DNA of 64,000 nucleotides from JAJTFW01 sp964534995 (lineage in GTDB: Bacteria > Bacteroidota > Bacteroidia > AKYH767-A > OLB10): the NCBI GenBank assembly GCA_964534995.1, contig CAZHSC010000007.1, forward strand, positions 3,618 to 67,617. The letters run 5' to 3'. Of the stretch, positions 27,328 to 36,549 are shown one piece after another. A model generated the notes under the pieces. It saw only the letters and a list, made by a program, of their open reading frames with translations, was not told where the DNA came from and did no database searches. The position numbers and the translations under genes were made by a program. Every line of letters starts with the position of its first letter. The first letter of the stretch is position 1.

Positions 27328-27952
27328 TGATCAATTTATCCAGAGGGTCCGTAGCCGCGTTAAAAAAATTAAGCAGCTTACCATGTTCATCCACCAGATA
27401 TTTGCAAAAATTCCAGGTTGGGGCCTGCGAATTCCATCCGTTCTTTTGCGGGTTGCTCAGCCATTGGTACAAAGGATGCTGTTTTTCACCAATTGTATGA
27501 ATTTTTCCGAACAAGGGAAATGTAACACCATAATTGGATTGACAAAATGCCTTAATGGTCATTTCATCGCCGGGTTCCTGTGCACCGAAATCATTACTTG
27601 GAAAGGCCAGCACAGCGACCCTGTCACCATAATTTTTATGCAATTCCTGTAACGACTCATACTGAGGTGTGTATCCGCATTCAGAAGCTGTGTTAACAAT
27701 CAACATTTTTTTTCCCCGGAAGGCTTCAAGGCTTGAAGTTCTTCCCTGGATATCAACCACCGGAATATTGTAAATGCTTTCCGGCGGGTTAACATTTGAG
27801 GTATTCGTCATAGTATTTTCAGGAGATAAATATTTAATAATTCTATACACCAGCCCTTTCATCCTACGTGTATTTTTTATGACTTCTAACAATCCGGACT
27901 GATTAAAGTTTTGCAAATCCTCAAAAACACCATCCGTCTTGTCCAGCGCCAT
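27320..27952 (-). CDS. Glutathione peroxidase family protein (thiol peroxidase)
   Basis: Cys-type peroxidases of this family reduce H2O2 and lipid peroxides, usually with thioredoxin. The peroxidatic Cys is in NTASECGYTPQY, the resolving-Cys region is TIKAFCQSNYGVTFP, and the Trp-Asn pair is in APTWNFCKYLVDEHG. The segment that normally reads FPCNQFG reads FPSNDFGAQEPG, so the tetrad Gln is replaced by Asp. The open frame has 210 residues, about 50 more than the family core; the start at 27952 follows an AGGAG, but ATGs at 27862 (MKGLVYRI) and 27811 (MTNTSNVN) also fit, the latter beginning just before the core. The 3' end overlaps the ABC ATPase by 8 bases, so the two are co-transcribed. Confidence 0.9.
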   Translation of the reverse strand: MALDKTDGVFEDLQNFNQSGLLEVIKNTRRMKGLVYRIIKYLSPENTMTNTSNVNPPESIYNIPVVDIQGRTSSLEAFRGKKMLIVNTASECGYTPQYESLQELHKNYGDRVAVLAFPSNDFGAQEPGDEMTIKAFCQSNYGVTFPLFGKIHTIGEKQHPLYQWLSNPQKNGWNSQAPTWNFCKYLVDEHGKLLNFFNAATDPLDKLIIG

Positions 27953-28089
27953 TTCTCCTTTTGGTGTTCTCCATCGCTAAAATGCCGTTCCTTCCATCAC
28001 TAAACAACAACTGAATTTTATTTGCGAAGATTGCTTTCATTGCATAGGATACCTTTTAAAGGAATACCGATACCCCAATCGGCAGGAAC

Positions 28090-29340
28090 TTATGACTTGA
28101 ACTTCCTCAGATAATCCTTCACCGCATCCCGGTGTATCAGGATTCCCATCATTTTAAGTTTAACATAATCCTCATGCATGAAATAAAAACCGAAATTTTT
28201 ACTCTCCTTGCCACAATTCCTGGATCCGGAGCCAGAATCTTTCACAAGGTACCAATCCTTTCCATCCTTTTCAAGATAACCCACCAGATGCATACCATGA
28301 TCATCGGTTGTGTTTCCATTTGCAAACCGGATCATCCGGGCGCTTTCATCAATATACTCAGAAGGAATATCAAAACTGGGAACAATTGCAATCTGGTTCC
28401 AGGGATCGAAACCCGGTTCAGAAACATCCCCCCCAATCATCGCGGTATGACCTTTCCTTACTGCCTGCCGGATGATATTCATATAATCATCCAGCGGCAC
28501 ATTATAATACGAGCTGTCATGCCACCAGTTGTCGGGCACTTCATATTCTATCTGGGTCCAGTATGGTTTTGACATGATGGAAGTGATATCCACATAATCA
28601 TCCATATTCAGTTTCAACACATCACTAAGGTACTTACGCGGCGACATTTCCCTGCCGTTTACCTTTACGGTTTCAGGTGGTGTTCCGATATAATGATTCA
28701 TAATAGATTTTATCGTGGTAATTACGATGTCCTCATTCCAGGCATTGGCGGCTTTAACGCCCTGGAGGTAAGCTTTCATTTCAGCGGCCATTTTTTCATG
28801 GTTGTGATACGACTGCCCTTTCAACAATCCGCTGTAAGCTTCCAGTGGCACTGCACCGTACATTTTATACGTCCGAACCACGGCGTTCCCTTCTGAGCCC
28901 TCATCAAACAAGGTGGTTCCACGGCTTCTTACGAATCCACGCGCCTTTTCCACGTACTCCCAATAAGTGGTAAACATCTCCGAAATTTTCACCGATTGCC
29001 CGGTCAAGCGGTATACTTCGGTTTCAAAATAGGAAGTCGTACTGTACGACCAACAAGTGCTGGTATTGCCCTGCGAAACGGGAGCGTTTTTCCACCAGGT
29101 ACTGAACTCATCAACCGAAACAGGGTGCCAACCGAACTGTTTGATGTCAACCTTGTACATCGGCCTGACTTTTTTAGGCGCTTTATTTTCTTCAAATTCA
29201 ACAACACCCTTCATAATATCCGTATCATAAAAACCCGGTTTATAGGGACGCATTTCCAGTTTATCTTTTTTGGAAACCTGGGCTATGAGGCCAAAGCCTG
29301 CAAACATAAACAGTGCAATAATCAGGACAACTTTTTTCAT
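28090..29340 (-). CDS. Secreted C1-family (papain-like) cysteine peptidase
   Basis: A 416-residue protein with a signal peptide (KKVVLIIALFMFAGFGLIAQ). The papain-like active site is visible: oxyanion Gln and catalytic C96 in VSQGNTSTCWSYST, and the catalytic His in DDHGMHLVGYLEK. The third residue, normally Asn in an NSW context, is Asp (WYLVKDSGSGS). The overall order resembles aminopeptidase C/bleomycin hydrolase (C1B), which is usually cytoplasmic; this one is exported, as is common for Bacteroidota members. It lies 35 bases downstream of hutH on the same strand and may be read through from it. Whether Asp supports catalysis cannot be told from sequence. Confidence 0.88.
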   Translation of the reverse strand: MKKVVLIIALFMFAGFGLIAQVSKKDKLEMRPYKPGFYDTDIMKGVVEFEENKAPKKVRPMYKVDIKQFGWHPVSVDEFSTWWKNAPVSQGNTSTCWSYSTTSYFETEVYRLTGQSVKISEMFTTYWEYVEKARGFVRSRGTTLFDEGSEGNAVVRTYKMYGAVPLEAYSGLLKGQSYHNHEKMAAEMKAYLQGVKAANAWNEDIVITTIKSIMNHYIGTPPETVKVNGREMSPRKYLSDVLKLNMDDYVDITSIMSKPYWTQIEYEVPDNWWHDSSYYNVPLDDYMNIIRQAVRKGHTAMIGGDVSEPGFDPWNQIAIVPSFDIPSEYIDESARMIRFANGNTTDDHGMHLVGYLEKDGKDWYLVKDSGSGSRNCGKESKNFGFYFMHEDYVKLKMMGILIHRDAVKDYLRKFKS

Positions 29341-29375
29341 CGGCGTGCAATTTTACAATTATTTCAATTATTGAT

Positions 29376-30875
29376 TTATTTGACTTTCTCTTCAAAAGGA
29401 TAGGTTCTGATAAAGGCTACCGCCGCGGCAATATCCCTGTACAGCATGCGGTCCTTATCCACAAACGGAACCACTTTCCGGAATTCAGACAATAATTCTT
29501 CAAGGACACCAGATGTCCGTAATGGCCGCCTGAATTCCATGGCCTGAGAGGCATTCATCAATTCGATTGCTAAAATCTTCTCTGTATTCACCACGACCTT
29601 TCTCAGTTTTGTTGCTGCATTCGCTCCCATGCTTACGTGATCCTCCTGACCGTTTGATGATACAATGGAGTCCACTGATGCCGGAGTGCACAATTGCTTA
29701 TTCTGACTGACAATTGAGGCCGCGGTGTACTGTGGAATCATGAAGCCGGAGTCGAGTCCCGGATTAGCCACCAAAAACGGTGGCAGCTCGCGCAGGCCGG
29801 CAATCAACTGATAGGTTCTTCTTTCACTGATATTTCCGATTTCGGCCATAGCGATGGCCAGGAAATCGAGCGGCAATGCGAGTGGCTGGCCATGAAAATT
29901 CCCAGCGGAAATAATCATATCCTCAGATGGAAACACAGTAGGATTATCAGTAACGGAATTCATTTCGGTGAAAAATATCTGCGATACATAATTCAGCGTG
30001 TCCTTTGAAGCCCCATGCACCTGCGGAATGCAACGAAAAGCGTAAGGATCCTGTACGTGCTTCTTATTACGGCTGATCAATTCGCTCCCGCTCAATAAAA
30101 GTCTGAAACGCATGGCCGTTTCAATTTGTCCGGCATGAGGCCTTATTTCATGAATCAGGTGATGAAAGGGTTCCAGGCGACCATCAAAAGCATCCAGTGA
30201 AAGGGCACCAATCATATCGGCGGCTTTTTCCAGCCGGTTGGCCTGTAAGACACACCAGATTCCACAGGCACTCATAAACTGTGTTCCGTTTAGCAGGGCC
30301 AGTCCTTCCTTTGAGCGGAGTGTTACGGGTTTCAGTCCAAATTTTTTCAGCGTGTCTGATGCGGGTATGATTTCGTCATTTACCCTGACTTCTCCGAGGC
30401 CTATTAAAGGCAAAGAGAGATGTGCCAATGGAGCAAGGTCGCCGGATGCACCCAGTGAGCCCTGCTCATATACCAAAGGATGTATTCCATTATTGAAAAA
30501 ATCAATTAACAACTGCACGGTTTCAAGCTGAACGCCGCTGTTACCGTAGCTCAATCCCTGGATCTTTAAAAACATCATCAGTCTGACAATATCCTCCGGA
30601 AGTTCATCACCGGTGCCGCAGGCATGCGACATCACGAGGTTTTCCTGCAGGCGGCCAAGGTCATTTTCAGAAATAGATTTATCATACAAGGCCCCGAAGC
30701 CGGTATTAATTCCATAATACGCGGCATTACTGCCGCTCAGTTTTGCATCCAGGTATGATCTGCATTTAACTATTCTCTCTTTGGCATCATCGCTCAGCAC
30801 CAGTTTTGCGCCCTTGCCGACTACTTTCCTGATATGATCGAATGATATATGATGAGATGAAACCGTATGAACCAT
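29376..30875 (-). CDS. hutH: Histidine ammonia-lyase
   Basis: HutH converts histidine to urocanate and ammonia. The 499-residue length fits. The autocatalytic MIO cofactor triad Ala-Ser-Gly is at residues 143-145 in GSLGASGDLAPLAH; the Tyr-containing loop YYGINTGFGALYD, and the substrate-binding LLNGTQFMSA and FHGQPLALPLDFLA segments, are all present. The gene starts two bases after hisS ends, so a histidine-charging and a histidine-degrading enzyme share a transcript. No hutU or hutI is present in the window. An aromatic ammonia-lyase activity is less likely given the histidine-type residues and neighbour, but cannot be ruled out. Confidence 0.93.
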   Translation of the reverse strand: MVHTVSSHHISFDHIRKVVGKGAKLVLSDDAKERIVKCRSYLDAKLSGSNAAYYGINTGFGALYDKSISENDLGRLQENLVMSHACGTGDELPEDIVRLMMFLKIQGLSYGNSGVQLETVQLLIDFFNNGIHPLVYEQGSLGASGDLAPLAHLSLPLIGLGEVRVNDEIIPASDTLKKFGLKPVTLRSKEGLALLNGTQFMSACGIWCVLQANRLEKAADMIGALSLDAFDGRLEPFHHLIHEIRPHAGQIETAMRFRLLLSGSELISRNKKHVQDPYAFRCIPQVHGASKDTLNYVSQIFFTEMNSVTDNPTVFPSEDMIISAGNFHGQPLALPLDFLAIAMAEIGNISERRTYQLIAGLRELPPFLVANPGLDSGFMIPQYTAASIVSQNKQLCTPASVDSIVSSNGQEDHVSMGANAATKLRKVVVNTEKILAIELMNASQAMEFRRPLRTSGVLEELLSEFRKVVPFVDKDRMLYRDIAAAVAFIRTYPFEEKVK

Positions 30876-30877
30876 GC

Positions 30878-32272
30878 TTACTTGATTTGTGTATTAAGAT
30901 ATTCGGGTAATTTTTCAACGGGCAGTGTAATCTGAGAACCTTCCTTCATATTTTTAAGCACAACCGTATCTGCGCTTCGTTCATCAGTACCGGCAATAAC
31001 AACAAAGGGAATTCCACGGTTGTCGGCATAGGAAAGCTGCTTCTTCATTTTAACAGCGTCAGGATACAATTCGGATGCAATACCGGCGTGTCGCAGGCTG
31101 TTCAACACCCGGAACAAATAAGGCAGGTCATCTCCGCCAAAATTCACCACCAGCACCTTTGTAGCGGCGGATACCTGATCAGGATACAGACCGAGTTCGT
31201 CCAGTACATCACATATCCTGTCAGCACCGAAGGAGATACCCACACCTGACATTCCGGGCAATCCGAAAATTCCGGTCAGATCATCATAGCGCCCTCCACC
31301 GCAAATACTGGAAGAAAGAGAAGACCTTTCATCATTAACCTTAACTTCAAAGATAGCCCCTGTATAGTAGTTAAGACCCCTTGCCAGTGTTATATCAAGT
31401 TCATAACGCGTATGACTAAACGAATTCATTCCTGCAAACTCAAATAACTGCTCCACTTCCCGGATACCTTCTTGTCCGGTAGCGGAATCTTTCAGTAAAG
31501 ATTTCAGCAATTCCAGTTTTGCGGCATCATCGCCTTTGAACATCAGCAAAGGACGTAGTCCATCTATTGCACTTCCTGAAATCCCTTTGCCGCGAAGTTC
31601 CTCCTCCACTTTTCCGATACCGATTTTATCCAGTTTATCTATCGCGGTTGTAATATCCGTAATCCTTCCGGCCTCCCCGAAAACCCCGGCTATACCACTT
31701 AATATTTTACGGTTGTTAACCTTCACCAACACATTCAGGCGCAACTTCGAAAAAACATCATCTATCAATTGCAGCAAATCCACTTCGCATAACAGCGAGG
31801 TAGAGCCGATACTATCCGCATCACACTGGAAAAATTCACGGTACCTTCCCTTCTGGGGCCGGTCGGCCCGCCATACCGGTTGTATCTGATATCTCTTAAA
31901 TGGAAAAGTGATTTCATGCTGATGCATCACTACATAACGCGCAAAAGGAACCGTTAGGTCATAGCGCAGGGCTTTCTCAGAAATTCTTGATGAAAACACA
32001 TTCTCACCCTTTGATTTTGTTTCAAGAATATCCTTGTCATCCTGAAATGAACTGAAATAATTTCCAGAATTCAATATCTTGAAAATGAGCTTATCTCCTT
32101 CTTCCCCGTATTTACCCAGCAATGTACCCAGGCTTTCCATACTCGGGGTTTCAAGCGGTAAATATCCATAAAGACGAAATGCAGAGCGAATGGTATCGAA
32201 AACATAATTCCTTTTCAGCATATCCGCCGGAGAGAAGTCACGCGTACCTTTAGGAATGGATGGGCGCATCAT
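30878..32272 (-). CDS. hisS: Histidyl-tRNA synthetase
   Basis: Class II synthetase that charges tRNA-His. The 464-residue protein shows motif 1 region IPKGTRDFSPADML, motif 2 RADRPQKGRYREFFQCDAD, the histidine-specific block LARGLNYYTGAIFEV, motif 3 GVGISFGADRICDVLDE, and a C-terminal anticodon-binding domain (VLVVNFGGDDLPYLF onward). An insert after motif 1 (LLGKYGEEGDKLIFKI) places it in the eukaryote-like branch common in Bacteroidota. It starts with two consecutive ATG codons; the first overlaps by one base the stop of a 29-codon open frame (TAATG). hutH follows after 2 bases. Confidence 0.96.
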   Translation of the reverse strand: MMRPSIPKGTRDFSPADMLKRNYVFDTIRSAFRLYGYLPLETPSMESLGTLLGKYGEEGDKLIFKILNSGNYFSSFQDDKDILETKSKGENVFSSRISEKALRYDLTVPFARYVVMHQHEITFPFKRYQIQPVWRADRPQKGRYREFFQCDADSIGSTSLLCEVDLLQLIDDVFSKLRLNVLVKVNNRKILSGIAGVFGEAGRITDITTAIDKLDKIGIGKVEEELRGKGISGSAIDGLRPLLMFKGDDAAKLELLKSLLKDSATGQEGIREVEQLFEFAGMNSFSHTRYELDITLARGLNYYTGAIFEVKVNDERSSLSSSICGGGRYDDLTGIFGLPGMSGVGISFGADRICDVLDELGLYPDQVSAATKVLVVNFGGDDLPYLFRVLNSLRHAGIASELYPDAVKMKKQLSYADNRGIPFVVIAGTDERSADTVVLKNMKEGSQITLPVEKLPEYLNTQIK

Positions 32273-32361
32273 TATTTCAGCTTAATATCATTTATTTTAC
32301 TTTCTGTAAATAACAAAGATTTCGTTACGGAAGTATCCACATATACCGGAACAATGTTCAT
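32272..32361 (-). CDS. Possible 29-codon leader or remnant open frame ahead of hisS
   Basis: An ATG at 32359-32361 opens a 29-residue frame (starts MNIVPVYVDTSV, ends KINDIKLK) whose TAA stop shares its last base with the hisS ATG, an arrangement typical of translational coupling. A TACCTTTG motif lies just 14 bases upstream on the same strand. The frame has no histidine run, so it is not a classical his attenuator. The same frame is open further upstream to about 32430, and a neighbouring frame carries on with coding-like sequence, so it may instead be the tail of a decayed gene. Low certainty. Confidence 0.3.
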   Translation of the reverse strand: MNIVPVYVDTSVTKSLLFTESKINDIKLK

Positions 32362-32375
32362 TTTTACAGGTGATG

Positions 32376-32383
32376 CAAAGGTA
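32376..32383 (-). promoter_or_regulatory. Candidate -7 promoter element for hisS
   Basis: On the minus strand TACCTTTG, identical to the elements before uvrA and mscL, lies 103 bases ahead of the hisS start and 14 ahead of the short open frame. Confidence 0.4.
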
Positions 32384-32551
32384 CTCCATTCGCCCAAATA
32401 AACAGAAATCAGTTGATCACCGGTAGCACCCTCTCCTCAAAAATAATTACAAAGTTTTTTCCTGATTTCAGATCAGAAAACGGGGTATCTGCATGGCATG
32501 GCTCCCTGAAATTAACTCTCCAGGGCCAGAAAGACCAGGGGCATCAGGAAA

Positions 32552-34231
32552 TCAGGAGGTGGTGAGTTTTTTATACCTGAATCTTTTCGGCTCCACATTT
32601 CCAAGTCTCTTTTTCTTGGCTTCTTCGTATTCACTATATCCACCTTCAAAGAAATACACCTGCGAATCTCCCTCAAAAGCGAGAATGTGCGTACAGACTC
32701 GGTCGAGGAACCAACGGTCGTGAGAAATAATAACGGCGCATCCGGCAAAATTTTCAAGGGCCTCCTCGAGTGCTCTCAGCGTATTTATATCAATATCATT
32801 GGTAGGCTCGTCAAGCAGCAATACATTGGCGCCTGTTTTCAGTGTCATGGCCAGGTGTACCCTGTTTCTTTCCCCTCCCGACAATACACCAACTTTTTTA
32901 CCCTGGTCGGCTCCATTGAAGTTAAACTTTGAAATATAACTGCGTGCATTGACACTGCGGTTACCGATTACCATGTTGTCGGAACCACCTGATATTACCT
33001 CAAAAACCGTTTTATCGGGCAGCAGATCCTTATGACTCTGATCTACATAGCCGACCACTACCGTTTCACCGATTTTAAAACTACCGCTGTCGGGTTTCTC
33101 AACACCCATGATCATTCTGAATAAAGTAGTTTTACCAACTCCGTTAGGGCCTATGATGCCTACTATGCCTGCCTGAGGCAATGAAAAACTAAGGTCATCA
33201 ATCAGGAGCCTGTCACCAAAACCTTTACTCACATGTTCTGCTTCAATCACCTGGCTGCCCAGGCGGGGGCCCGGCGGAATAAATATTTCCAGTTTTTCCT
33301 CTTTATCTTTCGTCTCCTCATTCACCATTTTATCATAGGCCTGTAAACGCGCCTTTGATTTGGCATGACGCGCCTTTGGCGACATCCTCACCCACTCCAG
33401 TTCACGCTCAAGGGTCTTCCTGCGTTTGCTCTCCGTTTTTTCTTCCTGCTCCAGCCTTTTCCCTTTCTGCTCCAGCCAGCTGGAATAATTTCCCTGCCAG
33501 GGTATGCCTTCTCCGCGGTCCAGTTCAAGTATCCATCCGGCAACATTATCGAGGAAATAACGGTCGTGTGTTACCGCAATTACTGTTCCTTTGTATTGCT
33601 GAAGGTGATGTTCCAGCCATTCCACGCTCTCCGCGTCGAGATGGTTGGTAGGTTCGTCGAGCAATAATATTTCAGGCTCCTGCAACAACAAACGGCAAAG
33701 GGCCAGCCGGCGGCGCTCTCCTCCCGATAAAATATGCACCGGAGTTTCAGGCTCGGGGCAACGCAAAGCGTCCATCGCTACCTCCACCTTATTGTCCAGT
33801 TCCCAGGCCCCGGCGGCGTCAATTTTATCCATTAAATCGGCCTGCTTCTCAATCAGCTTATTCATCGCATCATCGTCAAGAGGCTCTCCCAGTTTATTGT
33901 TCACATCTTCATACTCCTTCAGCAAATCAACAATGGGCTGTACACCTTCCATCACGATTTCCCGGGCGGTTTTAGTTTCATCCAACTCGGGCTCCTGCGA
34001 CAGATAACCCACCCTGTAACCGGGAGAAAACACCACCTCCCCCTGAAAAGACTTTTCCAGTCCGGCGATGATGCGCAAGAGAGTGGATTTTCCGGATCCG
34101 TTCAAACCCAGAATGCCAATTTTTGCCCCATAAAAGAAGCTCAGATAAATATTCTTAAGTACTTGTTTTTGAGGAGGATAAACCTTACTCACCCCCACCA
34201 TTGAAAAGATAATTTTGCGATCGTCAGACAT
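32552..34231 (-). CDS. ettA: ABC-F protein EttA (energy-dependent translational throttle)
   Basis: EttA binds the ribosomal E site and gates the first peptide bond according to ATP level. Start placed at the ATG at 34231 (MSDDRKIIFSMVGVSKVYPP, the family N-terminus), giving 559 residues; the frame is open 35 codons further upstream but that part overlaps the promoter region. Two ABC domains: Walker A GLNGSGKSTLLRII, signature LSGGERRRLALCRLL, Walker B ILLLDEPTNHLD; a charged linker with arm (about 245-300); second Walker A GPNGVGKTTLFRMI, signature LSGGERNRVHLAM and LLLDEPTNDIDI. No membrane segments. It is divergent from the subtilisin gene at 34355. Confidence 0.95.
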   Translation of the reverse strand: MSDDRKIIFSMVGVSKVYPPQKQVLKNIYLSFFYGAKIGILGLNGSGKSTLLRIIAGLEKSFQGEVVFSPGYRVGYLSQEPELDETKTAREIVMEGVQPIVDLLKEYEDVNNKLGEPLDDDAMNKLIEKQADLMDKIDAAGAWELDNKVEVAMDALRCPEPETPVHILSGGERRRLALCRLLLQEPEILLLDEPTNHLDAESVEWLEHHLQQYKGTVIAVTHDRYFLDNVAGWILELDRGEGIPWQGNYSSWLEQKGKRLEQEEKTESKRRKTLERELEWVRMSPKARHAKSKARLQAYDKMVNEETKDKEEKLEIFIPPGPRLGSQVIEAEHVSKGFGDRLLIDDLSFSLPQAGIVGIIGPNGVGKTTLFRMIMGVEKPDSGSFKIGETVVVGYVDQSHKDLLPDKTVFEVISGGSDNMVIGNRSVNARSYISKFNFNGADQGKKVGVLSGGERNRVHLAMTLKTGANVLLLDEPTNDIDINTLRALEEALENFAGCAVIISHDRWFLDRVCTHILAFEGDSQVYFFEGGYSEYEEAKKKRLGNVEPKRFRYKKLTTS

Positions 34232-34291
34232 ATCTAAGTGCTTGATTAATGTAACTTTATTCCCTCCTGAACTGTTTAGCGGAAAGGCATG

Positions 34292-34299
34292 CAAATGTA
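34292..34299 (-). promoter_or_regulatory. Candidate -7 promoter element for ettA
   Basis: TACATTTG on the minus strand matches TAnnTTTG, 60 bases before the chosen ettA start. It would exclude the longer open frame that begins at 34336. Confidence 0.45.
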
Positions 34300-34354
34300 C
34301 CCCTTTCCATTGACAGTGAAAAGACATAAAATTCAACTCGAAAAAAATAAAACG

Positions 34355-36490
34355 ATGCGTTTACTAATACTACTTCTGCTGACTTTATATCTACAAGATG
34401 CTAGCGGACAGGATACCAAGTTGAGTTATCGCTTGAAAACCTTAGCACTTAACCCGGAAAAAAGCAATGAAGAAATTTCCGTATTAATCCGTGGAGATAT
34501 ACACACAATACGTGAAGAAATCAGCAAGTCAGGCGGCGTTGTAAAATTTTGCAGTGGAGATATTTGCGGGGCGCTGTTACCTGCCGGAAAACTCATGGAC
34601 CTTGCCCGTCATGCCAGGGTGGAGAGAATAGAGGAAGGACGCGTCGCCATAGAAACACTGAATGATAAAATGCTGGTTAACAACCGCATTGACCTAGTAC
34701 ATCAAGGCGCTACACCTCTCACGCAATCGTATACAGGTGAAAATGTAATTGTAGGAATAATCGATACCGGATTGGATTTTACCCATCCCGATTTCAAAGA
34801 CAGTACAGGTCAAAGCAGGGTATTGTGGATCTGGGATCATTTATTGCCGGATTCAACAAATACACCGCTTCCTTACAATTATGGTCAGGAATTTTCAAAG
34901 ACCGACATTGATGCGGGAAATGCATCATTGCACGTTGACCAAACCGCGCACGGCACCCATGTAACAGGCATTGCCACTGCCAGCGGAGATACCCTCCCTG
35001 CCTTTAAAGGCGCTGCTCCCAAAGCAGATATCATTGCGGTTTCCCTCAATTTCAATTTAGACGATGACAGCTGGCTCAGCAGTATTGCCGATGCCGTAAA
35101 TTACATTTTTACAAAGGCAGATTCACTGAACAAACCCTGTGTCATTAACATCAGTGCAGGCACTTACTATGGCTCGCACGACGGCAAGGACTTGCAGGCA
35201 CAGGCTATAGATAATATGATCACGTCTAAAAACGGCAGAATGGTGGTTGCCGCCGCCGGGAATCTTGGAAATTATCCTATTCACCTTAGGCATCAACCCA
35301 ACAACGACACCACTTTTACCTGGTTCAGGCCCACATGGGGTTATCCACTGTATATAGAATGCTGGGCGGATACCGCGAACTTAAGCGCGGTACAATTCTC
35401 TATCGCTGCTGATATGATAAACCCTAATTATGAAAACCGCGGACAGTTACCCTGGACCCATATCACGCCGCATCTCGGAATACTAAGCACGGATACGCTA
35501 TGGAGTGTGAGTGGAAACAGACTGGCCATTATTGAAACATATGGCCAGCTCATTGGGGACCGTTATAGTATGATTTTTAATATAAACGCAGATTCAGCGT
35601 CCTATAATTTCCGGCTGATGGCTTCGGGCAACGGTTCTTATGATGTTTGGAGTACCGAAATGGTTTTTACGGGACTTCCCGGTCCTTCTGTTTTTCCTCC
35701 CATAGTCAACTATAAACTACCCGATCTCACACAAAACATATGCAGTTCCTTTCAGTGCAGCGATGTTGTACTTTGCGTGGGACAATATGTTAACCGGAAC
35801 AACTATTTGGATGTAAACGGCAACCTCCAGAGTTTCCCGACCATTGAAGGTGCACTCGGAGCGAGTTCAAGCCGGGGCCCCACACGTGATGGGAGAATTA
35901 AACCAGATATCACATCGACGGGAGAGGTTACCCTGGCTGCACTCAAGCTATCAAGCGCTGCATGGTTCCTGGCCAATCAACCTTACAAACTTGCGCAGGG
36001 AGGTATGCATATCAGGGACGGTGGCACATCATCGGCAGCGCCTGCGGTTGCAGGTGCCATTGCGCTTCTCCTGCAAAAAGACAGCACTGTGTCCTGGCAG
36101 GAAATCAGAAACAGGGTACTGCTCTGCGCCAGGCGTGACAATTTTACGGGAAACTTCCTTCCGAATAACAACTGGGGTGCGGGAAAACTGGATGCCCTGA
36201 ATATGATAGGCGGCTGTGCGGCTTTACCCGTTGAAGAGACTATCGCAGGTCAAACAATCATTTATCCCAATCCTGCCAACGACCGTATAACAGTACGCAT
36301 AACCGAAAATATGCCGGTCAGAGAAATTTCTATTTTCGATTTGCCCGGCCGGAAAATCAGAAGTATTCATCCTGCCATTTCCACCATGGAAATGGAAATT
36401 TCACTGGAGGGCCTTAGTCCCGGGATCTATATACTGATCACTGATTTATCAGATAACACCAGGTATGCGGACGCTGTGATCAAAAAATAA
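34355..36490 (+). CDS. Secreted subtilisin-like (S8) peptidase with type IX sorting domain
   Basis: Start chosen at the ATG at 34355, which begins a clean signal peptide (RLLILLLLTLYLQDASG); an in-frame ATG at 34289 adds 22 unlikely residues. The 711-residue protein has a propeptide, then the S8 triad: D137 in VGIIDTGLDFTHPDF, H199 in QTAHGTHVTGIATASG and S559 in DGGTSSAAPAVAGAIA. A beta-rich insert of roughly 200 residues sits between His and Ser, as in the C5a/Bacteroidota-type subtilases. The last 75 residues are a sorting domain (IIYPNPANDRITVRI, EISIFDLPGRKI, LSPGIYILI). It should be exported across both membranes and act on the surface or in the medium. A short hairpin terminator follows. 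Confidence 0.94.
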   Translation: MRLLILLLLTLYLQDASGQDTKLSYRLKTLALNPEKSNEEISVLIRGDIHTIREEISKSGGVVKFCSGDICGALLPAGKLMDLARHARVERIEEGRVAIETLNDKMLVNNRIDLVHQGATPLTQSYTGENVIVGIIDTGLDFTHPDFKDSTGQSRVLWIWDHLLPDSTNTPLPYNYGQEFSKTDIDAGNASLHVDQTAHGTHVTGIATASGDTLPAFKGAAPKADIIAVSLNFNLDDDSWLSSIADAVNYIFTKADSLNKPCVINISAGTYYGSHDGKDLQAQAIDNMITSKNGRMVVAAAGNLGNYPIHLRHQPNNDTTFTWFRPTWGYPLYIECWADTANLSAVQFSIAADMINPNYENRGQLPWTHITPHLGILSTDTLWSVSGNRLAIIETYGQLIGDRYSMIFNINADSASYNFRLMASGNGSYDVWSTEMVFTGLPGPSVFPPIVNYKLPDLTQNICSSFQCSDVVLCVGQYVNRNNYLDVNGNLQSFPTIEGALGASSSRGPTRDGRIKPDITSTGEVTLAALKLSSAAWFLANQPYKLAQGGMHIRDGGTSSAAPAVAGAIALLLQKDSTVSWQEIRNRVLLCARRDNFTGNFLPNNNWGAGKLDALNMIGGCAALPVEETIAGQTIIYPNPANDRITVRITENMPVREISIFDLPGRKIRSIHPAISTMEMEISLEGLSPGIYILITDLSDNTRYADAVIKK

Positions 36491-36509
36491 AAATTCCAAA
36501 AACCCGGAC

Positions 36510-36540
36510 AAGCACGTTCGATAAAGAGTGCTTTTCTTAC
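36510..36540 (+). terminator. Weak terminator after the S8 peptidase gene
   Basis: A 6-bp stem (AAGCAC 36510-36515 with GTGCTT 36528-36533) and a 12-base loop, followed by a T-rich tract. Confidence 0.45.
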
Positions 36541-36549
36541 TTTTACACC

